NCBI GenBank assembly: GCA_030834835.1
Contig: JAUQXD010000661.1
Span: forward strand, 1 to 9,912
Direction: 5' to 3'
Length of the DNA stretch: 9,912 nucleotides
From: Thermoflexales bacterium
GTDB lineage: Bacteria > Chloroflexota > Anaerolineae > Fen-1058
This document shows positions 1-6,500 of the stretch, piece after piece. The position numbers were made by a program, and so were the translations under genes. The notes under the pieces are model-generated. The model was not told the origin of the DNA. It ran no database searches and saw nothing but the letters and a program-made list of their open reading frames with translations. Within the stretch, counting starts at the first letter, position 1; every line of letters begins with the position of its first letter.

Positions 1-249
1 CACGGTGCGCTTGCGCTGCAGCCAGACGCCCTCTTCTTCCTGTCCGTAAGGATCGTTCAGGCCCTCGCGTTGTTGCGACAGCACGGCTTTCTCTTTCGAT
101 TCGGCATCAAGCCGTTCGGGCGAGATGATGCCGCGCCGAAAGAGTTCTTCGCGCATGCGCTCGCGAATCTGCGGCGCGAGGATGGGATACTGCGAGATTT
201 GCAGATAGATCGATAGGATGTTGGATTCTTCGTTGATGGGCTTGAGCAT
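1..249 (-). CDS. Conserved hypothetical protein, N-terminal 83 residues (cut by window edge)
   Basis: An open frame runs from an ATG at 249 leftward to the window edge without a stop. The product begins MLKPINEESNILSIYLQISQ and continues with a charged, probably helical stretch (for example QIRERMREELFRRG, about residues 27-40) and an acidic patch EEEG near residue 71. Codon third positions are mostly G or C, as in the neighbouring genes, which supports real coding. No signal peptide or transmembrane segment is visible in this part. No strong Shine-Dalgarno sequence precedes the ATG, only a weak AGG about 9 bases upstream. A perfect TATAAT box about 33 bases upstream supports the start. The gene diverges from the PEP/pyruvate-binding gene. 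From memory I associate such N-termini with uncharacterised Chloroflexota proteins encoded beside PEP-binding-domain genes, but I cannot assign a family or function. The C-terminal part lies outside the window. Confidence 0.75.
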   Translation of the reverse strand, partial: MLKPINEESNILSIYLQISQYPILAPQIRERMREELFRRGIISPERLDAESKEKAVLSQQREGLNDPYGQEEEGVWLQRKRTV

Positions 250-281
250 GGGCGACCTGCGACGGTGATGAGATGCGGGCA

Positions 282-309
282 ATTATACCCGATGGGGGGC
301 AGGCGTCGA
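282..309 (-). promoter_or_regulatory. Probable sigma70-type promoter of the left-edge gene
   Basis: On the minus strand a perfect TATAAT (287 down to 282) lies about 33 bases upstream of the ATG at 249. This places the transcription start near 275 and gives a leader of about 26 bases. A weak -35 match, TCGACG (309 down to 304, four of six consensus bases), sits 16 bases upstream. The -10 box is convincing in this GC-rich context; the -35 is not. Confidence 0.55.
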
Positions 310-325
310 TGGGGCGATTGGGTGA

Positions 326-418
326 TCTATCGGCCATCCGGCCACGAGCGAGCTGCACTTCAACCCGGAACTCGCGCCGCTCGATCTGCTGCTAACCAAG
401 GCACAGCAATACGACGCC
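326..418 (+). other. In-frame coding-like extension upstream of the PEP-binding gene, without a normal start codon
   Basis: Reading back from the ATG at 419 in the same frame, the sequence stays open until a TGA at 323-325. From about 347 it would encode SELHFNPELAPLDLLLTKAQ, then QYDA, then the annotated start. Of the 25 codons from 350 to 424, most end in G or C (only CTA, GAA, GAT, GCA and CAA do not), matching the gene proper. The segment contains no in-frame ATG, GTG or TTG, and no Shine-Dalgarno sequence precedes the ATG at 419. ATGs at 273 and 309 are in a different frame. Likely explanations are a rare start codon (ATC at 329 or CTG at 353) or a one-base frameshift, natural or from assembly, between about 309 and 347. 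Confidence 0.5.
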
Positions 419-2359
419 ATGCCCGAGACGGCGCGCGCCGAAGTCATGCACCACCGCGAAGAGATCATCGTGGTGCTGACCAAAACGATGATCAGCGATC
501 AACTCAGTTTCATCCGCATCGCCAAGGGCTTCTTCGACGCCGAAGACTTTAGCTACATCCGATCGCGCCGCATCGGCAACGGCAAGATCGGCGGCAAGGC
601 AGCCGGCATGCTGCTGGCCTTCAAGATTCTGCAATCGATCTCGCCCGATCTGGCCCGGCGCATCACCCTGCCCGATTCATACTTCATCGGCGCGGATGTG
701 TTCTATGATTTCATTTCGTTGAACGCCCTGGAATACAACCAGAAGTACAAGTCCGCCGATCAGATTCGCGCGGAATATCCGGAGATCAAGACCGAATACG
801 AAAAAGGCCGCTTCCCGGAGGAAGTGGCCGATCGGCTGCGCGCTATTCTCGAGCGGGCGGGCAAGACCCCGCTGATCGTGCGTTCATCTAGCTTGTTGGA
901 AGACAACTTCGGCACGTCGTTCGCGGGCAAGTACGAAAGTTACTTCTGCCCCAATCAAAGCTCGCCCAAAGAAAACCTGCGCGCATTGACGACCGCCATT
1001 CGCCGCATCTACGCCAGCGTCTATAGCCCCGATGCGCTGTTCTATCGCAAGCGCATGGGTCTATTGGACTACGACGAGCGCATGGCGATTCTGTTACAGG
1101 TCGTGCAAGGCGATCAGTATAAGCAGTATTTCTTCCCGGCGCTGGCGGGTGTGGCGCTCAGCCGCGCCCCCATCGTGTGGAATCCGCGCCTGCGCCGCGA
1201 CGAGGGTTTTGTGCGGCTGGTCAACGGTCTGGGGACGCGGGCGGTCAATCGGGTGGCCGACGACTATCCGCGCCTGATCACGCTGAGCCATCCCACGCTG
1301 CGGCCGGAAACGTCGCCCAACGCCATCAAGCACTACTCGCAGCACTACATCGATCTGATCAATCTTGACACCAACGAATTTGAAACGAAGTCGCTGAACG
1401 ATGTGATGGGCATGGACTATCCGCCGTTGCGCTGGCTGTCGTCGGTGGATGAAGACGACACGCTGATGCCCATGATGTCGATCGGCCGCAACATTCCGCC
1501 GCAGCGGCTGGTCATGACCTTCGACAACCTCATCCAGCGCGGCGACTTCGTCGCGACGATGAAAGAGACACTCACCACGCTGGCCCGCTACTACGAAGCG
1601 CCGATTGAAATGGAATTTGCCGCCAGCATCACCGCGCTGGGCGCGCGGCCCAGCATCACGCTGCATTTGCTGCAATGCCGTCCGCAGAGCGGTCTGCGCG
1701 AACAGACCGTGCGGCCCGTGCCCGCCGACCTGACGCCTGATGACCGCCTGTTTATCTCGACGCGCATGGTGCCGCAGGGCCAGCTCAGCAGCGTCGAGTA
1801 TGTCTTCAGCGTCAGCGCCCAGCGCTACACCACGCTCAGCAGCGAGCAGCGCCACGAGGTTGCCCGCGTGATTGGCCGCCTCAACAAGATTCTTGAGAAG
1901 CGCAAGTTCATTATGCTGGGGCCGGGCCGCTGGGGCTCGGCCAACCTTGATCTGGGCGTGCCCGTCTCATACGCCGACATCTACAATGCTTCGGCCCTCG
2001 TCGAGTTAGCGCACACTCAGCAGGGCATCACGCCTGAACCGTCGTACGGCACGCACTTCTTCCAGGATTTGGTGGAGGCGCAGATTTTCCCGCTGGCAGT
2101 GTACCCTGACTCGCCGGGCGATCTGCTCAATCAGGCCTGGCTCGACCGGGCGCAGAATAGTTTAGTGGCGCTGCTGCCGGAATCCGCGCCGTTGGCCGAT
2201 GTGCTCAAAGTCATACACATCCCCACGCAACGCCCCGGCTATCTGCTGGAAATCTCGATGGATGGTGAACGCGCCGTGGCTTACTTCGTGCCCGCCGTGA
2301 TCGAGGAACGCAAACCGGAGACGAATCGTGCGGAAGAAGTGATGCGCTGGACGGAGTAG
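419..2359 (+). CDS. PEP/pyruvate-binding domain protein (PPDK_N-like, no phosphohistidine or PEP barrel domain)
   Basis: The 646-residue product matches the ATP-grasp-like N-terminal domain of PEP synthase and pyruvate phosphate dikinase. Visible signatures are GGKAAGM (residues 58-64), VRSSSLLEDNFGTSFAGKY (154-172) and QCRPQ (419-423), the usual end of the nucleotide-binding domain. The C-terminal part carries GPGRWGS (501-507) and SYGTHFFQDL (542-551), conserved in stand-alone members of this group. No phosphohistidine motif (GGxTSHAA-type) and no PEP/pyruvate TIM barrel follow, so the full dikinase reaction cannot be carried out by this chain alone. It is probably cytoplasmic: no signal peptide or membrane segment is seen. 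The role is unknown; binding ATP, or transferring phosphate to a partner, is inference. It diverges from the left-edge hypothetical gene and converges with queG. The start is doubtful: coding appears to begin upstream of this ATG, and no Shine-Dalgarno site precedes it. The TAG stop lies inside a palindrome shared with the end of queG. Confidence 0.85.
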   Translation: MPETARAEVMHHREEIIVVLTKTMISDQLSFIRIAKGFFDAEDFSYIRSRRIGNGKIGGKAAGMLLAFKILQSISPDLARRITLPDSYFIGADVFYDFISLNALEYNQKYKSADQIRAEYPEIKTEYEKGRFPEEVADRLRAILERAGKTPLIVRSSSLLEDNFGTSFAGKYESYFCPNQSSPKENLRALTTAIRRIYASVYSPDALFYRKRMGLLDYDERMAILLQVVQGDQYKQYFFPALAGVALSRAPIVWNPRLRRDEGFVRLVNGLGTRAVNRVADDYPRLITLSHPTLRPETSPNAIKHYSQHYIDLINLDTNEFETKSLNDVMGMDYPPLRWLSSVDEDDTLMPMMSIGRNIPPQRLVMTFDNLIQRGDFVATMKETLTTLARYYEAPIEMEFAASITALGARPSITLHLLQCRPQSGLREQTVRPVPADLTPDDRLFISTRMVPQGQLSSVEYVFSVSAQRYTTLSSEQRHEVARVIGRLNKILEKRKFIMLGPGRWGSANLDLGVPVSYADIYNASALVELAHTQQGITPEPSYGTHFFQDLVEAQIFPLAVYPDSPGDLLNQAWLDRAQNSLVALLPESAPLADVLKVIHIPTQRPGYLLEISMDGERAVAYFVPAVIEERKPETNRAEEVMRWTE

Positions 2360-2409
2360 GGCGCGTTTCCATACGCGCCGCAACTGGCGGCGATGGAAAG
2401 CCGCTCTAC
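2356..2409. repeat. Imperfect palindrome spanning both stop codons of two convergent genes; possible bidirectional terminator
   Basis: The left arm GTAGGGCGCGTTTCCAT (2356-2372) and the reverse complement of the right arm (2393-2409) agree at 14 of 17 positions. One of the three differences is a G-U pair in plus-strand RNA. A six-base inner stem, CGCCGC (2376-2381) with GCGGCG (2387-2392), closes an AACTG loop. A competing hairpin GGCGCGT/ACGCGCC (2360-2366 with 2373-2379) is also possible. The TAG of the PEP-binding gene (2357-2359) and the TAG of queG (2408-2406 on the minus strand) occupy mirror positions at the two ends. No T-run follows on either strand, so intrinsic termination would be atypical. 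A mobile or repeated palindromic element is an alternative explanation. Confidence 0.65.
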
Positions 2410-3464
2410 CGTTGTAATCCCCACTGCGCGTGTTCGGCGATGATCGGATCAGGATCGTCGGCCAGCACGCGCAGTGCATTTTTCGCCTCGATCGATCCCC
2501 AATTACCCAAAGCCACTGCGACATTTCTCAACAAGCCGCGTCGCTTCGATCTTAAAATCGGCGTGCCCGCGAAACGCTGTTTGAACGCCTCTTCCGATAA
2601 CAACGCCAACTCGATCAAACTCGGCGCAGCCCGATCGATCTCCGCGGCGAAGAAGGCCCGTTCTTTCGTCGGCGTAGCGAAGCGCGCCGGCCAGGGACAC
2701 ACGTCCTGACAGATGTCGCAACCAAAAATGCGATTACCCAGCAGCGGCCTTAATTCCAGCGGAATCGAACCTTTCAGTTCAATCGTGAGATAGGAGATAC
2801 ATCTCCGTGCATCGAGGACATACGGCTGAGGGAAAGCGTTTGTCGGGCACGCGATCTGGCAGCGCACGCAAGTGCCGCAGCCGATCGACATGTCATTCCG
2901 AGGAGCCGCGCTGCGGCGACGAGGAATGACACTACTATCAGGGGTAAGATCTGCCGTCGTGATAATCACCCCCAGAAACAACCATGATCCCATCTGCGGA
3001 TTGATCAGACACGTGTTCTTGCCGATGAAGCCCAATCCTGCCGACAGCGCCCAATCGCGTTCCAGCACCGGGCCGGTGTCGACATAGACTCGCGCCTGCG
3101 CGATCTCACCATTCACAAACTCCGCCAACTCCTTCAAGCGCGGCGTCATCAAATCGTGATAGTCCACACCCCATGCATAGCGCGAAATCAATCCGCGCGA
3201 CGGATCATTCTTCACCTCGTTCGGCAGATCAATCGTGTAGTAACTGAGTCCAACGACGATCACGCTTTGCGCGCCGGGCAGCACGCGCCGCAGATCCGAT
3301 CGTCGCTCAGGATCGCGCGTCATGTACGCCAACTCGCCCGCGTAACCGGCCGCAATCCAATCGGCATAGGCCCTTGCGTGCGGCGCGAGTCCGGCGGGTA
3401 CAATGCCGACGAGATCGAAGCCCAGTTCGATAGCGCGTCCTGTGATGCGTTCGCTCAGATCCAT
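2406..3464 (-). CDS. queG: Epoxyqueuosine reductase QueG
   Basis: QueG catalyses the last step of queuosine synthesis, the cobalamin-dependent reduction of epoxyqueuosine to queuosine at wobble position 34 of tRNAs with GUN anticodons. The 352-residue product is typical in length and has the family architecture. The N-terminal catalytic domain includes YVDTGPVLER (residues 127-136), whose Asp129 corresponds to the proposed catalytic acid, and GLGFIGKN (143-150). Two 4Fe-4S clusters are provided by C196, C199, C202 and C206 (CGTCVRCQIACP) and by C222, C249, C252 and C256 (CDICQDVCPW). A HEAT-like tail fills about 310-352. The start MDLSERI fits family N-termini. No Shine-Dalgarno site is present; an extended -10 box 8 bases upstream suggests a leaderless message. 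An unusual 15-residue stretch, SVIPRRRSAAPRNDM (178-192), encoded by a palindromic element, lengthens the loop just before the first cluster. All catalytic and cluster residues remain, so the enzyme is probably active. Its stop codon lies in the convergent palindrome. Confidence 0.95.
   Translation of the reverse strand: MDLSERITGRAIELGFDLVGIVPAGLAPHARAYADWIAAGYAGELAYMTRDPERRSDLRRVLPGAQSVIVVGLSYYTIDLPNEVKNDPSRGLISRYAWGVDYHDLMTPRLKELAEFVNGEIAQARVYVDTGPVLERDWALSAGLGFIGKNTCLINPQMGSWLFLGVIITTADLTPDSSVIPRRRSAAPRNDMSIGCGTCVRCQIACPTNAFPQPYVLDARRCISYLTIELKGSIPLELRPLLGNRIFGCDICQDVCPWPARFATPTKERAFFAAEIDRAAPSLIELALLSEEAFKQRFAGTPILRSKRRGLLRNVAVALGNWGSIEAKNALRVLADDPDPIIAEHAQWGLQR
2891..2931. repeat. Palindromic repeat-like element inserted in frame within queG
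   Basis: This 41-base near-palindrome has perfect 9-base outer arms TGTCATTCC (2891-2899) and GGAATGACA (2923-2931). Its 5-base inner stem is GCCGC (2905-2909) with GCGGC (2913-2917), closed by a GCT loop. A symmetric 5x5 internal loop rich in G and A (GAGGA and GACGA) separates the stems. The outer arms and the GAGGAGC...GACGAGGAAT layout resemble dispersed GTCATTCCGAGGAGC-type repeats that I recall from several bacterial phyla. On the minus strand it reads through as SVIPRRRSAAPRNDM, a peptide of the type such repeats produce when inside genes. Confidence 0.75.
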
Positions 3465-3471
3465 GTCAAGA

Positions 3472-3480
3472 ATTCTAGCA
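3472..3480 (-). promoter_or_regulatory. Extended -10 promoter of queG, implying a leaderless mRNA
   Basis: The minus strand reads TGCTAGAAT (3480 down to 3472): an extended TGn followed by TAGAAT, five of six matches to TATAAT. Transcription would start about 7 bases further on, at or within a base or two of the queG ATG at 3464. No convincing -35 box is found at the usual distance, which is compatible with an extended -10 promoter. The box begins just past the terminator tail of the upstream protease gene. Confidence 0.45.
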
Positions 3481-3535
3481 CAGACAAAGCAAACGCCCCG
3501 CCGATTAGAGCGAGGCGTCTGTACGGCTGAGCCGT
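3481..3535 (-). terminator. Rho-independent terminator of the protease/beta-helix gene
   Basis: Downstream of the protease stop codon, in minus-strand RNA, ACGCCUCGC (3518-3510) pairs fully with GCGGGGCGU (3501-3493), including one G-U pair, around an 8-base loop. A T-rich tract TTGCTTTGTCTG (3492-3481) follows. On the plus strand the wobble becomes an A-C mismatch, so the signal favours minus-strand termination. A smaller hairpin, ACGGC/GCCGT (3523-3527 with 3531-3535), lies between the stop codon and this stem. The T-tract is interrupted, so strength is uncertain. Confidence 0.65.
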
Positions 3536-3542
3536 GCTGCTA

Positions 3543-6500
3543 CTACTGCAGGATCAACGGCAGATAAATCTTGTACTCTGCCTGAATCATCGTCATATCG
3601 ATTACGCCGGCAAAGTGGCCGGGATCGCTTCTTGAGGTAGCCGTGATGATCGTCGTGTCCAGTGTGCCCGTAATTACACCAGCCGGCACAGTCACGCTAA
3701 TCATTAGCGTTGCCGTCTGTCCGGCAATCAAGTTGAGCGGCGTAGTGTACTGAACCACCCAACCCTGGCTGCTGTGATGCACCAGATCGAAGATGTCAGC
3801 AGCATTGCCCGTATTCGTGAGCACGTGTTGGTAGGCAATCATGGTCGCTGGGTCGGTAAGTCCGCTACGGTTTGGCCCAAACGCCACACCCGCAACTTGT
3901 CCGATAGTAGTCGTGTCTGTCACACGAACTGAAGTCGTAGGATCTGACCAGGACGTAGCCGTGATGACGGTGGTCTCTACTGTCCCACTCAAGACGCCAG
4001 CTGGAACATAAAGCGTGGCCGTAATCACTGCTGCCTGACCTGCATTTAGCGCTATCGGAAGTGATGGATTCAGGTTTACCGCCCAGCCATTGCCCGATTG
4101 AGTATTCAGAGTGAAAGTATCAGCCGCCCCAAGATTCGTTAGGGTGTGCGTATAAACTACCGGATTTGACGGCAAGCCATTCCCCGATTTATCTGGTGCG
4201 AACGTCATGGCAACCGCATATTCATAGACCCCCATGTCGTACTGCGCACCAAACGGCCGCGCCACATTATCCAGATCGCGCGGCAAGCCGGTAGCGCACG
4301 CATCGATCGCGGGTGAGCCGTTTGCCAGCCGATAGTCCTCGCCCGCGCCCGCCGCCACAAAGGCCGGATTCGTCGCCGGGCCGGCGGTGCCGCCCTGATC
4401 GATGTTGCACGAGGTCGCCGTCAACGCACCAAACGCCGCCACGCTGTTGCCCCAGATGATGGTGTTGTACACGTAACTTTGCGCGCTGCCCGGCGAGAAG
4501 CCCGCGCCGCCCTCGTTGTTGGCTGCGGTCACATGCGTCAGCGTCATCGCGCCGCCCCCGTTGCGAATACCCGCGCCAAACGACACCAGACTGGTGTTGC
4601 TGTACACCAGTGTGTTGCTGAGCCAGCCAAGCGCCGCTACGTTTTCCTGATAGATCGCGCCGCCGCGCACCGCCGTGTTGCGATGCAGATACGTGTTGTT
4701 CACCTTCAACACGCTGGCATTGTTGTAGATCGCGCCGCCGTTGCCGTTGCTGGCCGTGCTGCTGATGGCGACATTGCTGCTGAACTGGCTGCATTGCGTA
4801 TCGGGATTGCAGGCCGTCGCCAGTGGGGCGTCGGGCATTGATCGATCGATCGGGCCGATTGACTCAATCGGGCGTTGCAGCGCCGCCGGATAGTCGATGT
4901 CGATGCTCACCGTCGAGGTGTAAGCGGCAATCGCGCCGCCATTGCCCGCCTGGGCTTGATTGTTGCGGAAGGTGCAGTTATCGGCGGTAAAGGTGCTGCC
5001 GCTGAGATACAGCGCGCCGCCGCTGCCCGCCGTGGCTTTGTTGCCATTGTTGCTGAAGCCGAAGATCGCGCCATCACATTCCACGCGTGGACTGTTGCTG
5101 GCGTAGATGCCGCCGCCATTATCGGCCTGATTGACCAGGATTTGCGGCGGGATGTCGAAGTAGTCGTCCAGCCAGATGCGCGACCCGCCGCCCAGATAGA
5201 ACGCACCACCGTTGCCACCGGCAATGTTAGATGTGGACTGAACATCGCCGTACACATCAAAGAACGCGCCCGCGTCGGCATAAGCCGCGCCACCGTCGCT
5301 GCCGGCGTTGTTGGTGTTGAGGTTCAGCGTCTGCCCGCCGGTCGCATAAAGTTGAACGACATCGGTGTTGGCGACGTACACGGCGCCGCCGTCACCGCCA
5401 GCGACGTTCACCGCCAGATAGCTGGCGCGGTCGCCGCCCGCATTAAAGTCGGCGTCACCCGTGCCGACTACAGCCACCGCGCCGCCGTTGCCGCTGGCCC
5501 CGTTGAAGCGGAAGTCCCACCAACCGGTCGCGTCGAGCGTGCCCGCATCCAGATAGATCGCGCCGCCGTGCGTGCTGGCCGAGTTGTTCTGGAAGGTTGC
5601 ATTGTTGAGGTTGATGTCGGCCGCATTCGTCGCCGCAATCGCGCCGCCCACACCGCCCGTAGCGCGGTTGCCAACAAACGCCGATCCGCCCAACACATCG
5701 AGCCGGCTCGTGCCGAACATCCGCACGCCCGCACCTAGATTGGGCGTGGTGTTCGTCTGCACCTGCGTGTTGCTCAGTGTGACGGTCGCGTCGTAGATGT
5801 ACAGGCCCGCGCCGCGCCCGTCAAATGCCGACGGCAGTGCGTGCCTCTCGATGCGGCTGTTGGTCGCCGTCAAGATGCTGCCCTGTCGCACGTACGCGCC
5901 GCCGCCGTAGCCGGTGTTGACATTGGTCAAGGTGTTGCTGGCAACAACGGTGTTGCTTAGCGTCGCGTGCGTGTTGTTGAACAGATACAGGCCGCCGCCA
6001 TTCAGCCCCCCTGCGCTGATCGAGTTGGGCTGGTTCGTGCCCGTGCCGCCGACCGTGGCATTGGTCAGCGTGATGACGCCGCCCGTGGCATACAGGCCGC
6101 CGCCCGAATTCGACGCGTCGTTGTTGATGATGCGGCCCGCAAAGTCCAATTCGCTGGTCTCGACGTACAGGCCGGCCCCTAAAATGGCGGAGTTGCCATT
6201 GCCTGCCTGCACGTCGTAACCGACGTTGGTGCCGCTGGCCGCTTTGAACAGACTGCTATCGAAGAGATATAACCCGCCACCGTTATTCGTGGCCTGATTC
6301 TGCAAGATGGTGCTGTTGCCGCCCAGCGAGTAGATGTGCGAGTGACTGGCATAGATGCCGCCGCCGTCATAAGCGGTGTTGCAGCAGGGCGCGCTCTCGC
6401 CGATGAAACTGGACGTGGTCATGGTGACGACCGCGTCACCCGACGCGAAGATACCGCCGCCGCGACCGGTTGCGCCCAACGCTTGATTGGCATGCATGTC

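Noticed and set aside
265..552. 95-codon plus-strand frame starting at a GTG
   Set aside because: It overlaps the PEP-binding gene in another frame and ends in an Arg/His-rich shadow product. Codon third positions support the frame that leads into the PEP-binding gene instead.
1094..1855. 253-codon minus-strand frame inside the PEP-binding gene
   Set aside because: It overlaps conserved motifs of the PPDK_N-like gene on the other strand, and its Arg/His/Gln-rich product is typical of a shadow frame.
2872..3087. Short plus-strand frame starting at the queG palindrome
   Set aside because: It is antisense to well-conserved QueG motifs and exists mainly because the inserted palindrome is open on both strands.
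4875..5738. 287-codon open frame on the plus strand inside the beta-helix region
   Set aside because: It is antisense to the protease gene and rich in Ala, Arg, Val and Ile, as expected from the complement of GC-rich glycine/alanine/asparagine coils. It has no ribosome site or recognisable motif.
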